64,000 nucleotides of DNA from Lepas anatifera. Lineage: Eukaryota; Arthropoda; Thecostraca; Lepadidae. The first letter of the stretch is position 1; each line of letters begins with the position of its first letter. Under the pieces are notes generated by a model that was not told the origin of the DNA, did not search any database, and saw nothing but the letters and a program-made list of their open reading frames with translations. The stretch covers positions 670,501-734,500 of the forward strand of contig JAOTON010001575.1 in NCBI GenBank assembly GCA_034440635.1, given 5' to 3'. This document shows, piece after piece, positions 49,101 to 60,350 of this stretch. The position numbers were made by a program, and so were the translations under genes.

Positions 49101-52100
49101 CGTCCCGTGTGGGGATGTAGCACTTGTCCCTCACCAGCGAGGTGCCCTGGTTACTCAGCTGGTACCCCTCCATGTGCACCTGGTTCTCGCGGTCCCCTGC
49201 GAGGGAGGGGGCATCAGGCTGACTAGCCCTTCTGTTGAGGCTTGAATTGTGGATGTCATTTTCCAGCAAACATAATGAAGAGGTCTCAAGTATTATCCGG
49301 GCGCTATATGACCTCCAGGTTTGCGCCCTAAACCCAAATAATCCATAAAGTATTTCCCTCTCTTTATGTTTGCTTGAAAAAATCTTTCACATAATAAGCA
49401 TGTGTTTTACCAGTAAACACAAGCCTTTGGACCTACCCCAAGATCTGAGACATGAGCGTCCACTTAGGAGCCCATTGGAAACGAAATGGTAATTGTAGTA
49501 AAAGGTCAATGGAAACGGTTAAATGTCATTATACATACAAAATACACTTCAATTTCAAAAGTCTCCTCCGACATTATATGCGAGGTGTACCTACAACGGA
49601 AGAAAAGCGTATGTTACATTCGGGGGATTTTAAAGGAGAGCGCCTTTTCCGTTTTGCTTAACATTAGCAGAGCCCGGAAGTGAATTGAAAAGACGGCATA
49701 ACTAAGAAAATTTAGGTAACTTTGTCAAATTATTTCATAAGTAGATGCAGCTTGTCTTTCTGCATCGAATGAGACTAAAATCTCAAAATCGAAAAAAATG
49801 TGACTTACGCTTTTCTTCCGTGGGACGGCAGAGCTGATAAATATTATGCGTAGTGCACCTATGCAGCTGATAAACATTACAGACCCGCTATTCCTCGATG
49901 CTATTGATACACATTCCGATGCGGGACAGTGCTAGGAGGTCCCTTGAAACCTCTTCACTGCTCCAGCTCCTACCTGATACGACGACGGTGACGAACTTTG
50001 AGCCGAAATAGCCGGAGGGCGCCAGACGGCAGGGGTTGGGGTGGCTGGCCTGGAAGTGCCCAGCCATCATACACTCCTGCGCCGACAGGAACCACGTGTC
50101 CATCTCCCGCAGGTGTTTTACCTGAGGTGGGAGGGGTGTTAGCTAGTTGCGGAAGGGAGCCATTGTGTGCATCTGCAGAATGGAATATCCCAGGAGGGAG
50201 GGGTGAGACAGTTGCGGAAGAGGAAGCGTGTGTCTATATCTATATACGGTTCTATACAGGTGCTTGATATGAGATAGAGGGAGTTAAGAAAGTTGTGGAA
50301 GGGATTCAGGTGCACACCTCAAACACATATCCCTTCGGTGTAAAACAATAAGTGTCATCAACTTCTGACTTGTTCTGCAACCCGATGCTTGTCCTTGACG
50401 AATGTATTGCAATATCGTGTTGTTTGCTTCATTAAATGGTAAAAAAATACCATATAGATACTTCACCTAAGGAGGGAGAGAGAGGAGGGGACAGCGGTAC
50501 AAAGCCGTGACAGGGAACCAGGTGTCACCTAAGGACACTCACACAGCTGCCTTAAAGCCATCTAAATCTGGTACCCCGGGCGATTTCGACTAACTCAGAG
50601 CAACTAGCAGAAGAAGATGTTTGGACCGTGTCCAGATCCTACTTATCAACCAGTGAAGCCGACTGACCGTGCCCTTGGCCATGTCCTCCGCGATGAGGTC
50701 GGTGAAGATCCAGCCGACCCTCTGCAGACCCAGCGCCTGACTCAGCTCATCCACCGCCTCCGCATTTGTGTCCTCCAGCAGACGCAAGTGGTCCCGACTG
50801 CTCTCCTGGTGATGCAAACACACCGAGATCGTGACACCGGGTGGTGATGCAAATTTAAGGGATTGTGCGACAGGGTGGTGATCTGAAGTCAAAGGACCAT
50901 GACGTGATGTCAATTGAAGAGCCAGTGTCAGCGAAGAGTGGTGAAACCAGCTCGGGCTATCCATTTCCTAGAGATGATATCAATTCGAGAGATAATGTCA
51001 GTAGGAGGTGGCACAAACCCATAATGCCAAATTACGTTAGACCCGTTACTCCTCTTTCACAACAGAAGTTCGTTCATATGTGTTCACACGTGCCATGCAA
51101 TCATTTACGAAAACACACTGCCGGGCATTAAACACAAACTTCTAGTACCTGGGGTGGCTCATAGATGGCAGCAACGGTGGCCTTAATGCCCAGCGGCACG
51201 TCCTTGTGAACTTCGTACTTCCCGATGAGGATTCCCACCCGCTGGTGGCCTGTGACGCGCCAGTAGTTGAGAAACCGCTCAACCAGCGAGGGGTTCTCAA
51301 ACACCACGTTATCCACGTGCCGGTAAATCTGCGGACGGGGATGAGATAAGATGCAATGAGGTGAGCACTTATTTACAAAGCCTACAAAGTAAAGCATGTT
51401 CCCTGCGAAAATTACAGTTATAGACAAAATAACGTTTATAAAAACCAGTTCAGAGAGCGAAAAAGGTTAGCGACGAAAATCTGATGTTAAATATAAATAC
51501 AACAATAGGGGAAGTAAAGCCGCCAACTAATACAATTGAACTAACTAGATTTTCAGATTGTCTTGGTTAGATCTCTTGAAATGCCTGAGCAGGCACGAAA
51601 GGACACTCATGGCAGAAATGCCAAAGTGGGCTAAACAAATATACACACGCCGACAAGACGTTTAACCAGTTCGTGGCATAAACTGATACATATAGGGCAA
51701 CAACCAAACTACTTTATCACTCGTAGATTCTAAATTCGGTTCCTAATCACCCGTACACGAACCCAGAACACAACGATCCCACAGGACATCGCATTGTCCC
51801 CGGTTGATTGATTGATCATTTGGGAGTATGGCAGGGCATATTCTAAGCCACAAAGTGGTGGGCATTTTGCCCACCAGTCCCCCATGCTATGTCCACCATG
51901 AACTCCCAAGAACGGCCCAATGCCCACCAGTCCCAGTCATTTGATGCTCTGGAGTGCCCTTTTGGTGACAATTCGTACCCTTTTCACCAAATGCCACCAG
52001 TCGCAATTTCTTAAAATATGCCCTGGAGTATGGGCACAACAACTTGCGTGGTCATATAGCGTCCCTATCACTCGCGTTGTCCCCAGTCTCTTACACACCC

Positions 52101-55100
52101 CTCCGGTGACCTTACCTGTCGGTTCAGTGTAACTGCACTGGGCTGACACTTGGAGCAGATGCCTTTGGGCCAGGGCGGATGGTCCGTACAGCCAGACTTG
52201 ATCTTACAGCTGATATCTTCCAGCGCTGCAAACTTTCCCCTGCGGACGGCGGAGGCGTAAGATTTGATCGTTATATAACAGAAACAACGTCTTCCTGTAC
52301 AGAGACAACCAAGCAATGATATTTTGTGAGAAACTGTATGTGCTTCACGCGAGGCCGGTAATAGAGTTCACGTTTCCTACCAAAAGTAATCACACACAAA
52401 ATTAAGATTTTAATCATTTACGTACATATCATATACAATCATTTTTATGCGTCTGCTTTTTAGTATCTTCCACTTCTCAAGCTGCCGACTATTTATAGGT
52501 CAACCTAATTGGTCGTCATGGCCAAAATTCGTGGCCACAAATAAAACAGCGTCACATACGCTCCTTGATAACTGTAAACCAGCTCGTCATTGCATCACAG
52601 AAACTGTCGGAAACGTGCGTATTCAGTGGCAAATTCACAGCAAGACTACACAGTAGAAACATCAATAGCCACCCACTTGTCGACTCCGCCGGTAAGCTGT
52701 CGCAGGTAGGACTGGAAACTCATGTGTTTGATGTTGTTGTCCTTAAGGTACGTGGCGTCGTATGGCTCTAGAGGGCTGCAGTGGATGCAGCGGCCGTTTT
52801 TACTGTGCCGACATCTAACGACAAAACAGGGAAACAGAAGTTAGTGCGATGAGTACAGATGGCTGAAATCATTCGTGTCTGCTCAGGGAGCATTCTATTT
52901 CAATTCATAGGCCAATTGGAACCCAATACAAATAAACATAATACTAATAAAAGGAAAACAGGTTGTACTTTCCACTGAATTCATGCCGGTTACCTGATGA
53001 GAAGGAAATACAGGTAAACCATATAAAGAACAAATCTTCCTGACATAAAAAGACGTTTTATATGCCAATAGCCATCGCCTAACACATCTAGGTTCACTTC
53101 TTTTAAGCAAAGCTAAGTAAGAAAATTGTATACGAAGTAAAAATGGCCTGATAACAAAACACTAAAAGAAACGTTACCAACGCGCTTCAGTAGACTAAAA
53201 CACACACACTTGTTCAGACTTGACCACAGGACCCTGCGCGCCATCACTACTCACAGCCTCTCGTCCCGGGAGCGCGGTATCTTTCCGTCCTGCTTCCACA
53301 GAATTTGGTCCACCATGTCTTCTTCCACTTCACTTTTGGCGAACAGCGACGCCTGTGACCGGCTGGTGGCCAGTGACGCTGCAACGACCAATCACACGTC
53401 AGAGGAGAAAAGGAAGCAACCAATCAACGATCGCCATAGGAACACCCAGCCAATCACACAACGATGCAGACAGAATGCAGTCACTTAACGACTTTTTGCA
53501 CGAATACATAGCCAATCGAATGGAAATGGGGGTAAAACCACGAGCAAAAGTGCCAGTAGTATTCCGCATTGGCATCTTCATTCCCTATCTTGAACCAGGA
53601 TATTCACTATTGCTGGCGTTAAGGGTTTTAGCCCCAGAAACACTGAAAAACACTCATTTTATGCTTTACTTATTGAGACATTTAGTTTGCATCCTGGGAT
53701 TCTGCAGGATGGGCGCCTTAATCAAACTTCCGGTAAACAAGTATCCGTTTTAAAGAATTCGCAATCGCCCCGCAGTGAACCACATTACTTGACAGTGAGT
53801 CAGTCAACAGCCACCAAATCGCATTTCAATGATATGACGACTTACTTGACACCGACGAAGCCTTGCTCTCTGGTTCACTCTGTGCATCCATCGCTTCGGC
53901 GCGGTGGAAAAGTTCAGACGAGAGAGGCACCATATACAGCATGTCTCCGTGGTGGAGACCATAGCTGTCCACCTAAGCAACGGAGCAGAGGGTTACAGGT
54001 TGAAATCTGGCCGAACAGTAAATAATGTTTTCCTTCATTTTTGCCTTAAACAGAAGACGAAATTTTGTCATTAACTATCAACAGTAAAAAGTTGTTTTAG
54101 CTCCAGCACCACAATGTCTTTCATTACTGAATTGGACACCTGATTCAAACGCTGCACTTGCTAAGCCAAATTCATGATCAAAACTGAAATCGGTGACTAA
54201 GAACTGTATCTCGAACATTTTCAGTATTTACACACAACAGCCCCTACCGAATAATGTTAGTACACCATCCGAAGAATCTCAAAATGACAGCGGAGTCGTA
54301 AATAATTCGTTAGTTGTTAGGACTTTCTCACCTCGAGTTCAAACAAGTTGAAGGAGCTTTCGAACTGCATTTCAGACCTTCGTCAGCAGTTTAATACGTG
54401 GTAGAGAAGCACAATTAAAAAAATCCTGATTGTCAGTTCGAAAGCTCCTTCAACTTGTTTAAACTCGAGTGGAGAAAGTCCTAACTACTAACAAATCAGA
54501 AGAATCGACATCTACTGCTCGGATGTGTTCACACCTTAAACCATTCAGCCATACTTACCTTGCGGGACTTGCTGGATAATATTTCATCCTTCTGGCCTTT
54601 GTTCTTGTACAGCGTGAAAGCCAAGCTTTCCAGCTGAAATATGTCCTTCACCTGTGTAGCAGAACACAAAACGTCAGACTGGACCCACTCCTCCAGGAGT
54701 TCTGTTCTTTTATACTCCAGAAAGCTGTTCATTATTCTCGCATTCATTCATAATTCAAACAACATAAAACCAGAGACGATTCTCAAATCATTATCTCAAA
54801 GTTCAGACCCTAAGCAGACTGTATCAATTAAATTCTAACTTGGATTAATAGCCGCAACGCAAAACATCAGATTGGACCCACTCTAGGAGTTCTGTTCCAT
54901 TGCACTCCAGTCCACTATTCATTCATTCATTCATTCATTCACTATTCAGATAACACAAAACCAGAGATGATTCTCCAATTGTAGCACAACGCAATTCAAT
55001 TTAATATTCAGTATACATGTTTCAGATGAGTAGGGTAAAAATAAATAAACAACAGCATCAGAGCTTCTTACACATACATGGATAAAGACACACGCGACTT

Positions 55101-56972
55101 ACCTTTTCAAACAGGCGGCTTGTGGAAGTCCCGTTGCGTACCTCCACTCTCTTGGTACCCTCTGGTGACTGAATTCTAAGCAGCTGCACAGGGGGGCAGG
55201 TCAGTTCATACATTCATTCTGTTAGGGCTAATCCCAACAGGCACAAGTGCCCCATCACAGGGAGCATTGGTGTGAATGTTTTAAGTGTGTGTTGGGGTTT
55301 AGGGCGCCTCAGCGACTAGGCTATGTCGCGCCCAGTGTGGATGTTTTAAGATCCTCTCCATCGGTTCGGATGGGATGTGAAGCAGTCCCAGGCCGCGGGT
55401 ATCAAAAGAAAAAACCACGCCGACATGATCTGGAGGCAGGCAATGAAGTCACTACGCTGTCCAGATCCTTATCATCAGCCTGGTTCAATGACAACAGAAT
55501 TGAGAGAGGGAAAGGTGATGGAGGTACTCATGACAATGACTGGCGATCAGGACGTTTACGATCTTTTGACTAGCCAACAAATAAACATTTACAAATGATT
55601 TTAGCAAAAAAGTAAAACTCTACCGACGGTCTCTCACAATTTCGATACCAAAAGATGGAGGGGGCAGGGGGGCTTCGGCAGAAAATAAATTGAATGTTTT
55701 TAAGTTTGCTCGCAACATACAATCCTAAACAGAAGATAAATCGAACAGCGTTCAACACCAATCAAAAAGACAATACGAGGTAAGAGGCAGTACCTGTTAG
55801 AGGTCCCGAGAGGTAGGGTTGATGAAATGAGCAAAAAAAACAGGCTTTTGCAGTCTGTTCATGGAAAAACTAGGGATATCAGGTTTTTCACAAACACTAC
55901 CGGGCTATTCATCACAAATAAAATCCTTTACTAATTTTCACACAGCACAAAGCGCCTGGGTGACACAACCTGATTCTGCCCAGCAGTCTAATTTTGAGGA
56001 GGTGCACAATAAATCAGTCGTTAGTTGTACTCGTTGACTACAATAGGTCTTGGTGTCTATGTTGAGCTCTAGAGATTGAGTGACAATGGCTGTCAAGTCA
56101 GCAAAGGAGGCCATGGGAAGGAGCCGGAAACAACACCTGGTCTACAACTGGTAACAGAATAAACGAGTTACGCTAGTCTATTGAGATATCTACTAGAAAT
56201 ATTCATTCTCCCCAGAGTACAAGAGGATTGAATTTTCATCACCCACTGCAAGTGAAGGGAGTCACATCACAGTACGTCATCTGTCACAAACGATTTTGAT
56301 GGTGGCAGGAATTAGGGGTTTTGGAACAATTTATTCTCACAAAATGCCCCGGAGCAGATGATTTTCTGACGACATCGTGAACCCATTGACAATTAAAAAT
56401 CACACTGTGATAAACAACGGGAATTGTGCAACATCAGGGATTATGTGGCTGGATAAAGGTAATGCAATAGCCCAGTCTAGGGCATCACCATGGGTTGTTT
56501 TACAGGAGGAACGGGAGACGGATGCCTATCGAAGCACACTCAAAACTTAATGACTCTCCTGTCGAGTGCAAGAGAAAATACATTGGTGAATATTCGCATA
56601 GGTTCACAATTATATTGAGATAACAGGTTACTACAGACGATCAAGTGCTGTTTTTCAAAGGGATGTCCCCCTAATTCCTGGGTTGGGGGACGCATTTCCC
56701 CTCTTGCACCCCCCCCCCCCCCCCGCCTTCGACGGCAAGGGCCGGTCCTTTCATCTTAGATTCAGTGGCAGATCTAGCCAGCTCGGTTTAGGAGGGGCAA
56801 ACCAAAGTAAAAAAACGTAAAAAGAAGTATTAAAAAATTGTGCTACATTCCTTCAATTCCTTTTTTGCCTCCCCCTCGATTTGCCACTGCTTAGATTGCA
56901 TAAGATAATATCATACACTGCATGAACAACGACAAATCAAATAAACTTGACAGAAAATTCAATACTTACCAT
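46043..56972 (-). CDS. NPLOC4: NPLOC4/Npl4, ubiquitin-binding p97 cofactor
   Basis: Npl4 pairs with Ufd1 to recruit polyubiquitinated substrates to the p97/VCP unfoldase, in ER-associated degradation and related extraction. Exons, 5' to 3' on the minus strand: ATG 56972-56970, 55183-55103, 54651-54559, 53972-53846, 53378-53255, 52814-52677, 52239-52116, 51328-51149, 50805-50668, 50121-49974, 49196-49036, 48630-48476, 47731-47593, 47037-46897, 46147-46043. They give 618 residues (human 608) with every phase matching. Order: N-terminal ubiquitin-like domain ([22 protein letters not shown]); zf-NPL4 cysteines at 144, 152, 155 and again at 200, 206, 217, 220 ([15 protein letters not shown]); MPN-like core ([11 protein letters not shown]); C-terminal helical part ([10 protein letters not shown]); NZF finger (residues 594-613). 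Intact. The donor of exon 14 lies inside a minisatellite. Confidence 0.96.
46638..46910 (-). repeat. Minisatellite of about 30 bp made of NPLOC4 donor-site copies
   Basis: About nine units, plus an outlier near 46500, of GTGTTGCCATGGTTACCTGG followed by GTGCCGGT. On the minus strand most units contain CACCCAG followed by GTAACC, identical to the exon 14 donor at 46897/46896. One unit near 46861-46880 is truncated. The Cys/Val/Gly-rich frames on the plus strand are artefacts. Confidence 0.9.
49290..49350 (-). repeat. SINE core fragment
   Basis: Minus strand GGTTTAGGGCGCAAACCTGG and then AGGTCATATAGCGCCCGG, matching the window-wide SINE core. In an NPLOC4 intron. Confidence 0.45.
51832..52025. 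mobile_element. CAGGGC-type MITE, copy 2, perfect 8-bp target duplication
   Basis: 194-bp element with ends CAGGGCATATTCTAAG and, inverted, CAGGGCATATTTTAAG, flanked by GAGTATGG on both sides (51824-51831 and 52026-52033). In the NPLOC4 intron between exons 52116 and 51328. Sister copy at 8431. Confidence 0.88.
54309..54492. repeat. Foldback element with arms of about 60 bp
   Basis: Left arm begins GTTAGTTGTTAGGACTTTCT and runs to AAGCTCC-related sequence ending TTCGAACTG. The right arm is its complement, ending GGAGAAAGTCCTAACTACTAAC. The loop is about 65 bases. In the NPLOC4 intron next to the exon at 54559-54651. No target duplication that I can define. Confidence 0.8.
55215..55340 (-). 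repeat. SINE-related repeat
   Basis: Carries both the CCCAACAGGCACAAGTGCCC body (shared with 28858) and the core GTTTAGGGCGCCTCAGCGAC. In the first NPLOC4 coding intron. Confidence 0.55.
55344..56700. other. NPLOC4 first intron, nothing recognised
   Basis: AT-rich intron sequence with no coding block or clear repeat up to the poly-C tract at 56709. Confidence 0.5.
56709..56724 (+). repeat. Poly-C tract
   Basis: Sixteen consecutive C residues in NPLOC4 intron 1, just before a hAT-like MITE. Confidence 0.9.
56763..56889. mobile_element. Short hAT-like MITE with perfect 8-bp target duplication
   Basis: 127-bp element with inverted ends CAGTGGCAGATCTAG and CAGTGGCAAATCGAG, flanked by CTTAGATT at 56755-56762 and 56890-56897. 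No coding capacity. Lies in NPLOC4 intron 1. Confidence 0.9.
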
Positions 56973-57031
56973 TGTTATGGTCTATTTCACGATTTCCAAA
57001 ATTGTGTTGTTTTTCAGGACTTCACAGTCAT
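56970..57031 (-). promoter_or_regulatory. NPLOC4: NPLOC4 5' exon ending in the start codon, with uORF
   Basis: On the minus strand an acceptor CTCTTACAG precedes 57031. The exon starts with an ATG that opens a frame of five codons plus TGA (MTVKS), and ends in AACAATG followed directly by the donor GTAAGTATTG. The ATG at 56972-56970 joins in phase 0 to LLRIQSPEG. The acceptor implies a further non-coding exon upstream that I cannot locate. Confidence 0.65.
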
Positions 57032-58139
57032 CTGTAAGAGGACAAATAAATCACGTAAAATGAATCAACGAAATAAAGAGTAGCGATAGAAAGGTGGCCC
57101 CACACCTTCAGAGCTTTCAGCCTTACCAACTTGTGTTACAGTACACGAACGTATCCACAGCACAGTGGTTCATGGCGAACAATATAGTACAAGCACATTG
57201 AACTGGACACGGGGGAAATAAAAGTTAAGTCGCGCCGAGAAACCACGGCGTAAAATTTCGGAGCTCCCGCCGAATGCGTAAGTCTTCAATCCCAGAACAC
57301 ATTATATAAAGATGCGAACAGAGCAGAGTGGCAGCATGGCCGTAAAAACATTCAGAGCCAACCACTCGAATTCCTCTACGTCTCCCCCACGACTTTTGGG
57401 TATAATGTAAGCAAAAATCCGTAACGTAAAATGGGACTACTTTGAAATCGTGGGTAAGTTCCAGCTGTGTTAAGGATTGATAAAAATGACATTTGATCCG
57501 GGAATGGTTCCGTGGAAAGTAGTACAGAACTGACAAGGAAAAATAAATGTATAAGCAAAGTGTATTTATTTGGCATTTACGAAAATGAGTAAAAATTTCG
57601 CACGTTTCTTATGCTGCTTAAGTTTCTAGTATGAGGCACGGCGGAAAATGGATAGTTGTCTGAAATCCCACTGCGAAGAATTTGTGCCTTATCCAAGTAT
57701 TATTTTCCCCTGACTGAACTGATTGAATCCAAACACATAATATAGTTGGTAACACCAACATTCATACAATTACTGCACCCATTCATTCTCAGACTACAAA
57801 GGACAGTGGTCCTCTGGAGAGTTGACAATTTTCAAAGAAAACAAAGAGAATTTAAGTGCACATGTCTAGAACAGTCCCGAGCACCGTCGCATCCTTATGC
57901 CACATCAACATCCAGGTGCCAATGTAAGTTTCCAAACAACATGGATCCTGAATTCCATTTCTGTCATGTTGTTCAATACAAAAAAATCAATACAAATATT
58001 TCTCTGAGCACTCAAAAATATTTAAGTGATAGAATTTTCCCACCATCTCTTTTATAATAGTGGACATTTTAGAAGACAAAAACACACCACAAAATACTTG
58101 ATTCACAAATGTTGCAATTTTTGACAGAATAATAGGAGC
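57032..58139. other. Upstream flank of NPLOC4, no gene recognised
   Basis: AT-rich DNA. The promoter and non-coding first exon of NPLOC4 may lie here or further out. No domain in the open frames. Confidence 0.35.
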
Positions 58140-59306
58140 TTAACCCTTGCCCCGGTGGCGGGTAGGAGCCACCTTCGCCCTGGTGGGGGCTAAAACAGAC
58201 CGCCACGATCTCAAAACTAAGAGAGTTAGGAAAAGTGCAAAACGGCAATCAAAAGCTCTTCGAAAATTATATCCAAAATGCTTCTGTCATTTTTCTCGTC
58301 AGGTCAATATCAAGGTCACCAGAGGTCAAAACAGGTCAAAATCGCTAATATGAGGTGTACTAAGAAACCTCATATATCTCAGACACTATGATAGCTAGAT
58401 ACCTTTTTCAAACACGATTCGAAAGCTCTTGAGTTGCTCTTTCATTGCAGTGACATTCATTTTCGTGTCAGGTCAAAGCCTAGGGAGCTACAGGTCACTG
58501 AATATTGGGAATTTTCTTGGGAATGTCCATAGCCACCCATGCATAAGGGTGTTTCCTTTTCACTCATAAATTACAAACCAAGCAAAATACAGCCATAGTT
58601 GATGCACCACTGCAATCGTCTCGACAATACAAATCGAATGATATATAATATTGCAATGCCAGGTCAAATTTGAAAATTTGACCTGACCCAGGTCAACGGT
58701 CTGACCCAACTTGACCTGGTATGGTCATGATGTACATCATTTGACTTCCAGTGACTATACAAACACTTCGGTGATAAAATAAAAGTTCTATCTTTGTTTA
58801 TTCAAAATTTATCGAGTAAAACTAAAAAATGCATCCTTGACCTGAGGTGACCTTTAAAAGGTCACCAGCCAATTTTTGGCATCAACCTCAGAAATGAGGT
58901 AAGATCAAGCCATAACTGAGAAAAGCTTAGGGTACTTACTGAGAAAAGCTCATTTCGTGATTTTCCCCATGTATTTACAACGGGAGGTAATGCTCTGCAC
59001 ATGACCTTAAGTCACCATTATCAAAAATCCCGGAAAAAATGTTGTAGCTCCTGGTGGGCCCAATATGTGGTATGACTTTCAACTTGATCAATTAACCCGC
59101 CTTTTATTTATGCAGTCCTAAACATTTTTGAGGTGAGGTCACTTCACCTGGCCTGGTGACCTGACCTGATATGACCTTGAGCTAAAATTTTCAGGAAAGA
59201 TGTAAAATGATGAAGGAACAGCTAGACCAAGTTTGGCAGCTGCGCGCCGCCGTTTTTTATCACTGAAAACCTGAGGGGTCTAAAAGACCCCCACCGGAAA
59301 GGTTGA
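58140..59306. mobile_element. TTAA-flanked MITE, family A relative, right end eroded
   Basis: Left boundary TTAA (58140-58143) followed by CCCTTGCCCCGGTGG. The right end CCCCCACCGGAAAGG runs into TTGA at 59303-59306, a decayed TTAA. About 18 half-sites, including AGGTCA at 58313, 58323 and 58333 with exact 10-bp spacing. Upstream of NPLOC4. Confidence 0.75.
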
Positions 59307-59994
59307 AAACACAAATAAAACTAGCCATATTTTCCCAGCGTTGTTATGTAAACTTCAGCAATACAAAATCAAAAACACATTACTACAAATGCCTGAAATA
59401 TATTCCTTGTTTATATTAAGTTTGTTGGCTGATGAAAAAAATGTTACAAAGCATGTAAGAGCAGTCTTTTTCTCCTAATTATTTCACATTATCCCAAGGC
59501 AGGATTATTGCTTTAGTGGTGGACAAAATGGGCACAAAGGATCATAACCATTTCATTGTACCCTAAATCTGAAAGTACCAGAAAATAATACTTCTGCACT
59601 GCAGTGGTTTCTGCATGCAGTAAAGGCATCTTGGCCTGTGAAGAGCAGCTCAGGTATATGTGACAGGCATTCAAAGGCCTGCACATAATTAGGATCAATT
59701 TGATAACAAAACCAATTGCACGCTCAATCATAAAGGAATGTCCTGTGCTGAAGTTGAAAGTGAAGTCAGCAAAACTGAGAAGTGATAGTAGCTTGCAGGA
59801 TCTTGTGCTTCTGGCAGTGACAGAGGGTAGATACCTTCCTGGATTAATTGTTAATTCGATCTGGTCCATAATTCACACACCAGGGCATAGATTTCCATGA
59901 CTGTGTGCCTGCTGACTGTGAGATTCATCTAGCCCCACCACAGGGTGTGAATACAGTCGCCTGAACAATGCAAACTGTTAGAAATGAAACTAAA

Positions 59995-60350
59995 ACTTTT
60001 AGAAATTAAACTTTTAAGCCTACTGCCACATCCAGAGTTCGCCGTACTGCCTTTAGGTGTCACATTGTAAATGACTGGAACTCGCTACTGGTGTCCGTGG
60101 TTGAAGCCAGCACTGTCAAACAGTTCAAGGCAAGACTGGACTCAAATTGGACTCACCTATGGTACAAGGTCCCTGACTGACCGACCCTGCATCCACGGGC
60201 GACTGCCTGTGGTTTTGACTCAGTCTCTCCGGCTGAGAAAAACCAAATGAGGACTTCTGTTAATTAGAGCTCATCATAGAACGGAACCTGCAGGCCATTT
60301 GGCCTCCAAAATTTCCGACAACCATAGGTAAGGTAGGTAAGGTAAGGTAA
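59995..60350 (+). mobile_element. 3' end of a CR1-like non-LTR retrotransposon
   Basis: A frame ending at TGA 60178-60180 reads RRTAFRCHIVNDWNSLL, then VEASTVKQFKARLD. This resembles the C-terminal tail of CR1/L2-clade ORF2 proteins (VxxWNSLP...SVxxFKxxLD). A non-coding 3' part and a GGTAA-type short tandem tail at about 60324-60350 follow, the usual end of a 5'-truncated insertion. Confidence 0.65.

Noticed and set aside
4428..59306. An active piggyBac-type transposase in the TTAA elements
   Set aside because: No frame longer than about 100 codons and no DDD-type motif in any copy; they are non-autonomous.
59513..59869. 118-residue minus-strand frame
   Set aside because: No domain, no splice context and ordinary AT-rich composition; probably chance.
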